Positions 1 to 9,758 of a stretch of 64,000 bases of DNA are shown here, piece after piece (the first letter of the stretch is position 1; each line of letters opens with the position of its first letter). Location: positions 186,001 to 250,000 of the forward strand of contig JBHEQS010000001.1 of NCBI GenBank assembly GCA_046530765.1, written 5' to 3'. The stretch is from Arsenophonus sp046530765 (GTDB lineage Bacteria; Pseudomonadota; Gammaproteobacteria; Enterobacterales; Enterobacteriaceae). A program made the position numbers and the translations under genes. The notes beneath the pieces were generated by a model. That model saw nothing but the letters and a program-made list of their open reading frames with translations. It searched no databases and was not told the DNA's origin.

Positions 1-249
1 CCTTCTAAAAGTGAGTTGCTACGTCGTTTGCGTGGTAGAGGGCAAGATACGGAAGAAATAATTAATCAACGTATGGCAGAAGCAGTTGATGAAATAAAAC
101 ATTACAAAGAATATGATTACATTATTGTTAATGATAATTTCAATACGGCATTGGGAGACTTGCAATCTATCATTAGATCTGAACGTTTACGTTTAAAGAA
201 TCAGATTCAACGACATAATACTTTAATTAATAAATTATTAGCAGATTGA
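1..249 (+). CDS. gmk: Guanylate kinase, C-terminal part (cut by window edge)
   Basis: This is the last 82 codons of guanylate kinase, which phosphorylates GMP to GDP in nucleotide supply. The reading frame is open from base 1, so the 5' end lies outside the window. The visible part carries the family's lid-region sequence (LLRRLRGRGQDTEE, at the window's left edge) and the conserved stretch EYDYIIVNDNF, and ends in KLLAD as in E. coli. It is followed after 54 bases by rpoZ and then spoT, the gmk-rpoZ-spoT order of enterics. Nothing in the visible part suggests damage. Identification is by motif and gene order. Confidence 0.95.
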   Translation, partial: PSKSELLRRLRGRGQDTEEIINQRMAEAVDEIKHYKEYDYIIVNDNFNTALGDLQSIIRSERLRLKNQIQRHNTLINKLLAD

Positions 250-303
250 GAAAAGGTTCAGTATTATATTCGATTATTTCTTTGATCTTCTTTGGAGTAA
301 ATT

Positions 304-570
304 ATGGCACGAGTAACAGTTCAAGATGCTGTAGAAAAAATTGGTAATCGTTTCGACTTGATTTTGGTGGCAGCACGTCGTGCGCGTCAATTACAGATTA
401 AAGGAAATACCCCTTTAGTTAAGGAAGAAAATGATAAAGTCACTGTTATTTCACTACGTGAAATAGAATCAGGATTTATTAATGCAAAAATTCTTGATAT
501 TTGTGAGCGACAAGAAGAAGAAATTGAAAAAATACAAACTATGTCTGTTATTACCGAAGGTCGTCTTTAA
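304..570 (+). CDS. rpoZ: RNA polymerase omega subunit
   Basis: An 88-residue protein, against about 91 in E. coli. The omega subunit helps fold and assemble the beta-prime subunit and forms one of the ppGpp binding sites of RNA polymerase together with beta-prime. It opens MARVTVQDAVEKIGNRFDL and carries the conserved ENDKVTVISLREIE segment; the extreme C-terminus is slightly shorter than in E. coli. The ATG follows a clear GGAG ribosome site. It lies between gmk and spoT, 19 bases ahead of the spoT start. Retention is notable because the synthetases that make ppGpp are both damaged in this window. Confidence 0.97.
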   Translation: MARVTVQDAVEKIGNRFDLILVAARRARQLQIKGNTPLVKEENDKVTVISLREIESGFINAKILDICERQEEEIEKIQTMSVITEGRL

Positions 571-589
571 CTTAAAAGGTAGGCCTGAA

Positions 590-2107
590 TTGTACCTATT
601 TGAAACTCTTAATCAAATTGTTCAATACTATATGCCAAAAGAGCATATAGTATTACTGAAACAAGCCTATGTTGTTGCCAAGAATGCACATGAAGGGCAA
701 ACGCGTTCAAGTGGTGAACCTTATATTACACATCCAGGCGCTGTAGCCTGCATTTTAGCAGAAATGCATTTAGATTATGAAACATTAATGGCTGCATTAT
801 TACACGATGTTGTAGAGGACACCGAGACATCCTTTCAAGATATAAGACATCTTTTTGGCAAAACTGTAGCTAGATTGGTTGAAGGGGTATCAAAGCTCGA
901 TAAACTTAATTTTCGTGACAAAAAAGAAGCTCAAGCAGAGAATTTTCAAAAAATGATTATGGCAATGATACGAGACATACGTGTTATTCTAATAAAACTT
1001 GCAGATCGCACACATAACATGCGTACTTTAGATTTTCTTCGTGTTGATAAACGTCGAAGAATTGCAAAAGAAACATTGGAAATTTATAGTCCATTGGCGA
1101 ATCGTCTTGGCCTTCATTATCTTAAAACTGAATTAGAAGAATTAGGTTTTGAAGCACTATATCCAAATCGCTATCGAGTTATTAAAGAAGTTGTTAAAGT
1201 AGCTAGTTGCAACCGAAAAGAAATGACACAAAAGATATTAGCAGAGATTGAAAACAGATTGCTGGAAACAATGATTCCTTGTCGAGTATATGGTCGAGAA
1301 AAACGCCTTTATTCAATATATCGTAAAATGTACCTGAAAGAACAACGCCTCAAATCAGTTATGGATATTTATGCATTTCAGATTATTGTTGAGGACGTTG
1401 ATACATGTTACAGAGTTCTTGGAAAGGTGCATGGTTTATACAATCCTCGTCCAGGGTACGTAAAAGATTATATTGCGACACCAAAAACAAATGGCTATCA
1501 ATCTTTACATACATCAATGATTGGCCCTTATGGTGCACCAATTGAAGTACAAATTCGTACTGAAGATATGGATAAGATTGTAGAAATGGGCGTTGCAGCA
1601 CATTGGGTATATAAAGAACATGGAGAGTCTAGTAAAAATGCTAAAATCAGAGTTAAACAGTGGATGAATAATCTACTAGAGCTTCAAAAAAACGCAGGTA
1701 ATTCTTTTGAATTTATAGAAAGTGTAAAATCTGATCTTTTTCCTGATGAAATATATGTTTTTACTCCAGAAGGTAAAATTATTGAATTACCAACTGGCGC
1801 AACACCTATTGATTTTGCATATGCTATACATAGCAATGTAGGTCACACATGTGTTGGAGCTCGTGTAGATAGTCAAGTCTATCCACTATCTCAATCATTA
1901 AGCACTGGGCAAACTATAGAAATTATTACAGAGCCAAGCGCAACGCCGCTTAAATCTTGGTTGAATTTTGTAGTTAGCTATAAAGCTAGAATAAAAATAA
2001 GCCAATTACTTAAAAATATTAAACGAAAAGATTCTGCTAGTTTGGAACGTCGATTATTTAATAATTCTTTAGTCAAAGATAAAAAATTAGTAAATATTTT
2101 GCCATAA
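590..2107 (+). CDS. spoT: SpoT (p)ppGpp hydrolase/synthetase, C-terminally truncated
   Basis: A 505-residue protein against 702 in E. coli SpoT. It degrades and makes the alarmone (p)ppGpp. I chose the TTG at 590 (protein begins LYLFETLNQ after the initiator position) because E. coli spoT also starts with TTG there. The domains kept are the HD hydrolase (HDVVED, about residue 72), the synthetase (TNGYQSLHTS and EVQIRTEDMD, about residues 300-325) and the TGS domain (about 385-445, IYVFTPEGKIIELP). The reading frame then stops where E. coli reads IPQENIQ: the glutamine codon has become TAA. The helical, zinc-binding and ACT regulatory regions lie downstream only as a fossil. The protein may still hydrolyse and make ppGpp but should lack the ribosome- and acyl-carrier-linked control carried by the C-terminal half. 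Confidence 0.9.
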   Translation: MYLFETLNQIVQYYMPKEHIVLLKQAYVVAKNAHEGQTRSSGEPYITHPGAVACILAEMHLDYETLMAALLHDVVEDTETSFQDIRHLFGKTVARLVEGVSKLDKLNFRDKKEAQAENFQKMIMAMIRDIRVILIKLADRTHNMRTLDFLRVDKRRRIAKETLEIYSPLANRLGLHYLKTELEELGFEALYPNRYRVIKEVVKVASCNRKEMTQKILAEIENRLLETMIPCRVYGREKRLYSIYRKMYLKEQRLKSVMDIYAFQIIVEDVDTCYRVLGKVHGLYNPRPGYVKDYIATPKTNGYQSLHTSMIGPYGAPIEVQIRTEDMDKIVEMGVAAHWVYKEHGESSKNAKIRVKQWMNNLLELQKNAGNSFEFIESVKSDLFPDEIYVFTPEGKIIELPTGATPIDFAYAIHSNVGHTCVGARVDSQVYPLSQSLSTGQTIEIITEPSATPLKSWLNFVVSYKARIKISQLLKNIKRKDSASLERRLFNNSLVKDKKLVNILP

Positions 2108-2590
2108 AATATTAGTAAATAACTGTTAAAATTAGTATTCACTCATTTGTTGATTTACTTGTAGAAATTAGATTCATCAATATAATAAATATTGATGTAG
2201 AAGATATTTTTTTTTGTAAATTTATTTCTATAAACAACTGTAATATTAATAATGTTTGTAGTTTTGATAGACTTCTAATTAAAGCAGAATATAAAATATT
2301 AATTAGTACATGTTTTATTTTTACATCATAAATGTTTTCAAAATCTTGAATATTATCAAAAAAAATCATAGAGATTATGATTATTGAGACATTGTTAAAT
2401 TAATGTGTTATAAATTTTATTTCAAAAATTAAAGTTAATATAATTTATTAGAAAATGTAATACATAAGATAATTTGCAATAAAAATTAATAGAATAATTT
2501 CTAGTATTAACTTCTAGAAGAAGAGACATCAGACTATTATTTTTTATTTAACTACAAATATATAGTATTTAATTTAGAAAATATTATGAA
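2108..2590 (+). pseudogene. spoT: spoT 3' fossil (helical, zinc-binding and ACT region)
   Basis: Downstream of the new stop, conceptual translation still tracks E. coli SpoT with stops and frameshifts. ILP*NISK*LLKL lines up with IPQENIQRELDRMKL. Around 2275 LLIKAEYKILIS lines up with LPIKGADGVLIT. Near 2510 FLVLTSRRRDIRLL lines up with FIRLTARDRVHLAN. The span from 590 to about 2590 is close to the full E. coli gene length (2,106 bases), so the end decayed in place with little deletion. The small minus-strand open frame at 2139-2369 is chance within this fossil. Confidence 0.75.
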
Positions 2591-5163
2591 AGTAGTATTA
2601 CAGATAATGTCTTAAGTATTATCTGTAAGATAAACTAATCTTATCAGATTAAGAATGTTATACTATAATTTATACTTATTTAATGATGAGTTACAATGAG
2701 CTAGTAATTTTAATAAATTATTCATAAACAATATTTACGTCAAAATTATTCATTTATTTTGTGTGGCTAAAATTGTAAAATTTATATAATTTATTATAAA
2801 GTAGCGATAAAGTTTATTTACTTGTGCACTTTATGATAATTTTAATTAAAATTAAACATATATCTATAATTTAAATATAATTTTTATCAGAAAACATGAA
2901 GTGTAATACAAATGTTAACTAATTATATTAATAAATAAGTTGATCAGTTATATAAAAATTAATTAATACTAAATTAACATGTTTATTATTCAAAGATAAA
3001 TATATATTTACAAATAACTTATAATAGTTGTTAAATATTAATATTAATATTAATATTATATTTTTATTATTGTCATCTTGTAATTATTGAATATATCTTT
3101 TTTTATTGTATTAATTATTTACAGAATATAGAATCAAAATCAAAATATTGATATATATAAATTTTTATCAGATATAATGATAAGTTAAATAGAAGTGTTT
3201 TTTTTAATCTAGTTATATATATGTATTATTTATATTAAATATAAATAGATTTATATCTCTATACTATAATTAACAAATTTAGAGAAATTATTTTCAGTGA
3301 TTTATGATATACATTATTTTAATGAATTAAATTTATATAATTAGCTATTAAATAATCAATTCAGTCAAATAAAATTGCTTTATAATATTCTATATATACC
3401 ACTAAACAGAGTTTGAATATAACAATTGAAATATTAATAAATATCAATTAATTTTATTCATAATCTATTCTTATCTACTTTTGCGTTATGGAAATTAAAT
3501 TAAACTTTATACTATTTCGATTTAGGCTGCTTGGTTCACAAATAATCAGATAAATACAAATATAACGTTCGTATCAGTGTATAAATTATATATAAATTTT
3601 TTCTTTAATATTTTTATTTTTATATAATTTTTTATAAAGATAAACATTTGGGAATTTTACACAATATATCTTGTTATAATACGACGTAACATTTCAATAA
3701 ATATGATAAAGATATAATTATTAGCTGTTTTACTGTAATTAATTATAGAAAAAATAATCTTTATATTCATTCCAATTATCAATTTATTTTTATATTACTA
3801 ATAACCTTCTTTTTAAGCATATGTCATATATTATTAAAGTTATATCAAAATTAAATTTTTTATTACTCTCTATTTAAAATTATAAAATTATTATGTATTT
3901 TGTTAATTTATCAGCCTGGTAATTTCCTGTTTAATTTAATAGCGCATAACTAAATAACTTTTTTTATCTAAAATTTCTATAAAACTTTATTATTAAAAAA
4001 GTCAATTATTTTATTATTACATAAATATACATTTAAGAATACTAATATTATTATGATATAATCATGTTATATTTATTAGATTACATTGTTTAATATTTAG
4101 TTTATATGTTAATATAATTTCAGGTAATTATTATTTGTTATACATATCTTTTAATCGATTTATTAGATAGCGCTGTTAACAAGATATACATTTGATTTTT
4201 ATAGTGAATTTAATAATATTTATATTAAATTCTAAATATCAAATTCTAAAAAGATAATTATTTTAAATGAATACACATATGGTAAGTAAATATTTAAAAT
4301 ATTGTATATTAATGTTTATTGATAATAATATAAATTAAATACTTTTAAGTAAATTAACATTGTATCTACTAATTATCTTTTAAAATTCATTATAAGAAAT
4401 TAAGTAGCCTTTGTTTTTTATTTTAATAATGAATTAATATTAATATAGTTAATCATAATGAACAATAGTAATTTAATTGTTTTTATCTATCATCTTTATA
4501 ATAAAAATATATTTTAGCTTAAATAATTAAAGTATATTTTTATAGCGTAGTAAGATGGTGTTTAATATAATTGTGATTACAAAAATACCAAACTAAAAAA
4601 AATAAAGATGCTTATAAAAAAGTTTTCGAAAAATAACCAGATAATTATAAAGTTTTTGCTTTTTTTTAAAAAAAACATTATCAAAATCAGTCTTATATTT
4701 TACATATAAATATTAAATGTACTAATTATCTAAATCTAATAAAAATTTACAAATATTTAAAATACCATCAGTGATGAACTTGTGAATTAATATCAAATAT
4801 TACAATTTATTAATGTCGACATTGAAGAATTTATTTGATAATAATTAAGTTAATTTTTAATTAAAATAAAAACTCTTTACTTTACTTTACTTGTAATATT
4901 ATTTACTTGATTAAGAAGAAAAATATTATTACCGGTCTTGATTATATCACTTATAATCAAAACATTAAATATATATTATACTTAATTATTTTGTGAAAAA
5001 CAGTATAAATAAATATGAATAATAAAATTAATATAATGTAACTTACATTAACTATAAATATAGTAGATGTGAAACATTGTTCAACATCTTCTTTTTATAT
5101 AATATAAAGTTAGATATTTAAAATTCTGTAGTATATTTAAATAATATTTTCAATTAAAATTGT
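2591..5163 (+). pseudogene. recG: Desert with recG fossil (best anchor 4541-4635)
   Basis: In enterics trmH and recG follow spoT, and this 2.6 kb would just hold both. At 4544-4558 the codons read SVVRW where RecG has RVGRG. From about 4582 KIPN*KK*RCL*KSFR matches KTPLSKTAQIRLQVLR ungapped, with identical K, P, K and R; several mismatches are single changes of sense codons to TAA. A one-base frameshift separates the two blocks. RecG is the branch-migration helicase, so its loss would weaken recombination repair. I could not recognise trmH between 2600 and 3280. There is a short hairpin at 2600-2626 (9-bp arms) and an AATATT run at about 3033-3059. Confidence 0.5.
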
Positions 5164-5232
5164 TTACCATTACCATTACCATTACCATTACCATTACCAT
5201 TACCATTACCATTACCATTACCATTACCATTA
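5164..5232. repeat. Hexanucleotide microsatellite (TTACCA)n
   Basis: About eleven and a half perfect tandem copies of TTACCA (equivalently ACCATT) occupy 69 bases. The block is much richer in C than the flanking A/T desert, and its strands are asymmetric (C but no G on this strand). It sits between the recG and rraA fossils, outside any open reading frame. Perfect copies imply recent expansion by replication slippage. Confidence 0.97.
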
Positions 5233-6359
5233 ATTAAGTGTGTATAATAAAAACACAAGAAAATTATATTTATATTTTTCTTTTGAGAACTAACTCAAGA
5301 TTATAAAATATAGTTATTTTATTTTTATTGTTATTTTTATTTTTATTATCATCTTCATATATACATATAAAACAGTTAGTTTTTTACATAAAATATAGTT
5401 AATTTGCATTAAATTATTTTTTAATATAAATAAGTTATTATAATAAATTTATATTTATTTAAAAAAAATAATTATATATAATATAACATAAAATGTATAT
5501 TTTATTTTTTTTAAGTTATTTTAGTTTTTTTTTAAAATAAATAAGTATAAAAATTATTTTATATAGTTATGTGTATTTGTTGTAATCTTAATAAAGATTT
5601 TGTCTTTTTAATATTTGCATCTTAGATGCAAGAGTTTTAAAGTTTTAAATGTAGATAAATTTAACTTTATTCTTTGTGTTGGTGACATGTCTTGATTGGC
5701 TCCATAAAAGGATTGTATTTTTTACTTATATTTATCATTATTATATTAAGCTGATAAGTTTCTTTTTCACTTTCTAAATTAATAATATAAATTCTTCTTT
5801 ATCTAATTAATATATAACTATAATAGTTTTTATTTTTCAAGAGAGTGGCGATGACTGTATATAAAATCATAAAAAAAAAGTATATTTTGCTTTTTTTTTG
5901 AAAATTGCTAAAAATTTTTGTTTTAATTAGTATTTTATTTAAATAAAAATGTTTTATTAAATTTTTATTTATACTCTTCTATATTGGTAAGTTTTTATAT
6001 ATAATCTATAATTTTAGGTATTCCTAAATATATGTTGAATAATATAAATCTATTATGTCGATTATTTATTAAAATTTACATCTTTTAAACACATATTTTT
6101 ATAAAAATATATAAAAATTTTACATGCAAGATTTTAATTATTAAAATAAATTTATCAAATAAAATCAAATAAATACAAAGAGTTTGTACCAAATTACTGA
6201 GAATTATATATTATACTTAATTTTATTTATTTTACTCATTATAAACGATAGCTAAGCATAATAAATATATTATTTTGTAATATAGTCATGAATAAAATAT
6301 ATTCATCACTAATAAATATATAAAAATATAAATAATATTTAACATAAAATTACGATTAA
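5233..6359 (-). pseudogene. rraA: rraA fossil (anchor 5630-5725) within desert
   Basis: E. coli has rraA just downstream of menA on the minus strand, and menA is recognisable next door. On the minus strand near 5690-5715 the translation FYGANQDMSPTQRIKL lines up with IYGAVRQVDDLEELDI of RraA (identical Y-G-A, then alternating hydrophobics), and the position fits a 161-codon gene starting near 5995. RraA inhibits RNase E. The remaining bases are almost pure A/T; a run of A9-G and C-T9 at 5871-5899 could fold but is probably chance. Confidence 0.55.
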
Positions 6360-7045
6360 GCTAAGTTAAGCATTATATCCTTGTAATTATTTAAGATTAA
6401 TTTAGCTACCAATGTATCTTTACTTGTTTTAATGTAATTTGTATCGTGCGCATATTATTTAGTAGTTATTTTTTTTATAACAATTTTAATTACAATAAAT
6501 CGTCAAAAAAAATAGAAGATAAATTATTAATTCCAGAGAATGTATATAGTTTTTCCAAATTAAATAATTTTAATAATCATAATAATGTTAATAATATTAT
6601 TTAATATTTATAATAACTTATTATAAGTATTAAATTAAATAAACAATAAATTTAAAATAGTAATTTATAGAACTTTTATTTTACTTAGTAAGTATATTTC
6701 TTTTATTTAATATTTTCAATATTCTTATATTGTCGTTTATCATTAATAGATTAATCTTATATATTTAATTATTTTAGGTATTTAATAGAATTTATAGTTT
6801 AGAAACTGTTAATGAAACTAATAATGAAGCAAAAAAAATTATTAAACTAATAATATTAATAATACTAATAATACAATGTAAAATTAATTACAATATATAA
6901 AATACTTAATAGTATTTATTTGTGTCTCAAGATTTTAAATCATATTATTAATAGTTTTTTTATTTAGTTAAATTTATCTAATTAACACATAAATTTATTT
7001 TTTTATAAAAACAAATTTATTAAGCAATGTTAAAGTTTTAATTAG
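6360..7045 (-). pseudogene. menA: menA fossil (menaquinone prenyltransferase)
   Basis: Immediately downstream of hslU on the same strand, exactly where E. coli carries menA. At 6436-6459 the minus strand reads NNMRTIQ against NNLRDIN of MenA. After a frameshift, at 6394-6423, it reads SKDTLVAKL against GKNTLVVRL. Near the expected 5' end (7022-7039) it reads KTLTLL against KTLPLA. Spacing matches the intact gene, so it decayed in place; the 3' end is expected near 6120. MenA attaches the prenyl tail to dihydroxynaphthoate, so its loss would mean no menaquinone unless a copy exists elsewhere. Confidence 0.8.
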
Positions 7046-7064
7046 AAAGGTTAATGATGATAGA

Positions 7065-8393
7065 TTATAAAATAAATCTACTAAGATCTTCATCAGCAAC
7101 TAACTCATCTAGATGCTCTGACACATAAGCAGCATCAATTATGATATCCTGACCATTTCTTTCGCTTGCATTAAAAGATATATCTTCCATCAATCTTTCA
7201 AGCACTGTATGCAATCGACGAGCACCAATATTTTCTGTTTTTTCATTGACTTGCCATGCAGTTTGAGCAATTTTACTAATACCATCTGAAGTAAATTTAA
7301 TATTTAAACCTTCTGTTGCCATTAATGCCTTATATTGTATTGTTAAGGACCCATTAGGTTCAGTTAAAATGCGGTTAAAGTCCTCTGCCGTCAACGCCTG
7401 TAGTTCCACTCTGATTGGTAATCGCCCTTGTAGTTCAGGTATCAAGTCGGATGGGCTTGAAACTTGAAACGCGCCAGAAGCAATAAATAAAATGTGGTCA
7501 GTTTTTACCATACCGTGTTTAGTAGAAACGGTGCAACCTTCAACTAATGGTAGCAAATCGCGTTGCACTCCTTCCCTAGAAACATCAGGACCAAAAGTTT
7601 CTCCACGTTTACAAATTTTATCAATTTCATCGATAAAAACAATACCATGCTGCTCAACTTCATCAATTGCTTGCTGCTTTAATTCTTCTGGATTAATTAG
7701 TTTTGCTGCTTCTTCTGTAAGTATTTTGAAAGCTTCTTTAATCTTCATCTTACGAGGTTTTTGTTTTTGCCCTGCTAGATTTTGAAACATTGATTGTAGT
7801 TGACTGGTCATTTCCTCCATGCTAGGAGGAGCCATTATTTCAACCCCTACCGGTATAGTAGAAACCTCAATTTCAATTTCTTCATCGTCTAATTTACCTT
7901 CTCTTAATTTTTTTCGGAAGGATTGGCGAACGATAGAAGTCTTCATATTTGAATCATATTGCACCCAATTATTTTTACCTGATGACAATAAAGCATCAAT
8001 AATTCGCTCTTCAGCCAATTCCTCTGATCTGTAACGATTTTTTTCTATAGATCTCAGGCGAACCATTTTTACAGCAGCATCAGTTAAATCACGAATAATA
8101 GAATCAACTTCCTTACCTACATAACCAATTTCAGTAAACTTTGTTGCTTCTACTTTTATAAAAGGAGCATTAGCTAACTTTGCTAAACGACGAGCAATTT
8201 CAGTTTTACCAACTCCAGTTGGGCCAATCATTAAAATATTTTTTGGCGTTACCTCTTGTCTTAATGTTTCATCAAGTTGCATACGCCGCCAACGGTTCCG
8301 TAGTGCAATAGCCACAGAACGTTTCGCTTTCTCCTGACCAATAATATGATTGTCTAATTCAGTGACAATTTTACGAGGCGTCATTTCAGACAT
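7065..8393 (-). CDS. hslU: HslU (ClpY), ATPase of the HslUV protease
   Basis: A 442-residue AAA+ unfoldase (E. coli 443) that feeds unfolded proteins into HslV in the cytoplasm. It shows the Walker A motif GPTGVGKTE at about residues 57-65, the inserted I domain at about 110-240, Walker B FIDEIDKI at about 253-260, the sensor region and ENIGARRLHTVLERLMED near the C-terminus. The C-terminal tail ends SRFIL, the conserved peptide that inserts into HslV to activate it. It starts 11 bases after hslV and has an AGGA ribosome site, so the two are one transcription unit driven by the heat-shock promoter upstream of hslV. No lesions seen. Confidence 0.98.
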   Translation of the reverse strand: MSEMTPRKIVTELDNHIIGQEKAKRSVAIALRNRWRRMQLDETLRQEVTPKNILMIGPTGVGKTEIARRLAKLANAPFIKVEATKFTEIGYVGKEVDSIIRDLTDAAVKMVRLRSIEKNRYRSEELAEERIIDALLSSGKNNWVQYDSNMKTSIVRQSFRKKLREGKLDDEEIEIEVSTIPVGVEIMAPPSMEEMTSQLQSMFQNLAGQKQKPRKMKIKEAFKILTEEAAKLINPEELKQQAIDEVEQHGIVFIDEIDKICKRGETFGPDVSREGVQRDLLPLVEGCTVSTKHGMVKTDHILFIASGAFQVSSPSDLIPELQGRLPIRVELQALTAEDFNRILTEPNGSLTIQYKALMATEGLNIKFTSDGISKIAQTAWQVNEKTENIGARRLHTVLERLMEDISFNASERNGQDIIIDAAYVSEHLDELVADEDLSRFIL

Positions 8394-8404
8394 GTTTAAA
8401 ATCC

Positions 8405-8935
8405 TTAAGATTTTGAAGAAAGTTCTTCGAAGTTAAAATTATGATTTGTATAAATACAGATATCACTAGCTATATTTAAAGCTTTTTGTGTAATGTCACG
8501 AGCGCTCATTTCTGTATTTTCTAACAATGCCCGTGCAGCAGCTTGAGCATATGCGCCACCAGAACCTATAGCTATCAAATCATTTTCTGGTTGAATTACA
8601 TCACCATTACCTGTAATGATCAATGAGCTATTTTCATTTGCAACAGCTAAAAGTGCTTCAAGTTTTTTCAAAATACGATCAGTTCGCCAATCTTTAGCTA
8701 ATTCAACAGCAGCTTTAGTTAGATGTCCTTGATGGAGTTCTAACTTTCGTTCAAAAAGTTCAAATAATGTAAATGCATCAGCAGTTCCACCTGCGAAGCC
8801 TGCAATAACTTTATCATTATAAAGTCTACGAACTTTACGAACATTGCTTTTTATGACAGTATTACCCATTGTCGCTTGTCCGTCACCACCAATTACAACT
8901 TGGCCATTTTGGCGAACACTTAGGATTGTAGTCAT
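8405..8935 (-). CDS. hslV: HslV (ClpQ), peptidase of the HslUV protease
   Basis: A 176-residue proteasome-beta-like peptidase, the same length as in E. coli. After removal of the initiator Met, Thr1 of the sequence TTILSVRQNGQVVIGGDGQ is the catalytic nucleophile. The conserved GGDGQATMGNT and KVIAGFAGGTADAFTLFE segments are present, as is IGSGGAYAQAAARAL near the C-terminus. It forms double hexamers capped by HslU and degrades heat-damaged and regulatory proteins. It heads the hslV-hslU operon, with ftsN upstream on the same strand as in enterics. Confidence 0.98.
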   Translation of the reverse strand: MTTILSVRQNGQVVIGGDGQATMGNTVIKSNVRKVRRLYNDKVIAGFAGGTADAFTLFELFERKLELHQGHLTKAAVELAKDWRTDRILKKLEALLAVANENSSLIITGNGDVIQPENDLIAIGSGGAYAQAAARALLENTEMSARDITQKALNIASDICIYTNHNFNFEELSSKS

Positions 8936-9027
8936 GAGTCAGCTCTTGGTTATTTTATCAATATAGTATGTAAACATATTTTTAGATTTTTTATTACATA
9001 AAATCTATCTTTTGCTATTAGGAATGT

Positions 9028-9057
9028 AAATGGGGTGTAGTAATCGTTTTTCAACCC
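9028..9057 (-). promoter_or_regulatory. Sigma-32 heat-shock promoter of hslVU
   Basis: On the minus strand GGGTTGAAA (-35; TTGAAA at 9054-9049) is followed after a 13-base spacer by CCCCATTT (-10, 9035-9028). This matches the sigma-32 consensus CTTGAAA, 11-16 bases, CCCATNT almost perfectly. Transcription would begin near 9020, giving a leader of about 85 bases before the hslV ATG at 8935. E. coli hslVU is a known sigma-32 operon with a structured leader of similar length. The C/G-rich box stands out in a desert nearly devoid of G+C, which argues for selection. Confidence 0.88.
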
Positions 9058-9464
9058 TTATTTGCATAAAGAATACAGGCAGATAACACCAACAGATTGT
9101 CTTTAATTTCGTATTTTTTCTGCATTTTCTTTGTTATGATAACGCAGTGTAATTATATGGCAACATTTTGTTTAGATAATTCTACTTTCTAAATTTGAGA
9201 AAGTTTAATTAGTTTTAATTGATTTTGCATGTTCTAGATTTTTAATCTAGAACAATTGTATTACTATTTTTTATTTATTATTCATTGTTTATTTAAATTG
9301 TATCACTAATTTTTATTTTAAATCTAATTCTATTGATCTGTCACATTGATGGTGATATTAGTAATGTGAATATCATAATTATTATGTGATTTAGATAGAT
9401 TAATGAATAATTATGTTTATTGCTTAATTTAATTATCTTATTAAGATGATATTTTATTAAATAG
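9055..9464 (-). pseudogene. ftsN: ftsN 3' fossil (SPOR domain end)
   Basis: Between the short ftsN frame and the hslVU promoter, the minus strand at 9111-9132 still encodes KENAEKI, matching GKENADSTL in the C-terminal SPOR domain of FtsN. It ends ICLYSLCK* near 9060, against NCIRLAAGG at the E. coli C-terminus. Stops and frameshifts interrupt it, and most of the linker is unrecognisable. It shows that the short ftsN frame is the surviving head of a once full-length gene. Confidence 0.7.
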
Positions 9465-9758
9465 TTAAATTTTTTTAGATTTAGTGCATTGGTTTTCTAG
9501 TTCTTTTATATAACGCCATTGTTCTTCTGGTTTATGTGGTAGATTGTCGATATCTTTATTAGTCTTATTCAAAGAATTATTGTTAGGTTCCGGAATGTAT
9601 TTATTTCTAGTTATACAATAATATATTTCAATAAATATAACTAGAATGATAATAACTATAAAAAATGTTATTTTTTTCCATTCCTTATTTATTTTTTTTC
9701 TGCATGAATAGCTATTGAGGTTTGTTCGTCCTCGTTTTACATAATCTTTTTGTAGCAC
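9465..9758 (-). CDS. ftsN: FtsN reduced to its membrane anchor and essential peptide
   Basis: A 97-residue protein against about 319 in E. coli FtsN, the trigger of septal peptidoglycan synthesis. It begins at GTG with LQKDYVKRGR, like AQRDYVRRS of E. coli, which also uses GTG. A cytoplasmic basic segment is followed by one membrane helix (about residues 33-51, ITFFIVIIILVIFIEIYYC). After a short linker comes LPHKPEEQWRYIKELE, the equivalent of the E. coli essential domain PPKPEERWRYIKELE, including the Trp, Tyr and Leu known to matter. The frame ends just after this. The long linker and the peptidoglycan-binding SPOR domain are gone. The retained parts are those shown in E. coli to be sufficient for division, so it is probably functional. 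Confidence 0.85.
   Translation of the reverse strand: MLQKDYVKRGRTNLNSYSCRKKINKEWKKITFFIVIIILVIFIEIYYCITRNKYIPEPNNNSLNKTNKDIDNLPHKPEEQWRYIKELENQCTKSKKI

Noticed and set aside
2139..2369. 76-codon minus-strand open frame after spoT
   Set aside because: The plus strand here reads as the SpoT C-terminal region with stops; the minus frame has no family resemblance or ribosome site.
5164..5232. CRISPR-like array
   Set aside because: The repeat is a contiguous 6-base unit without spacers.
7492..8034. Plus-strand open frames inside hslU
   Set aside because: Antisense shadows; hslU on the minus strand matches its family end to end.
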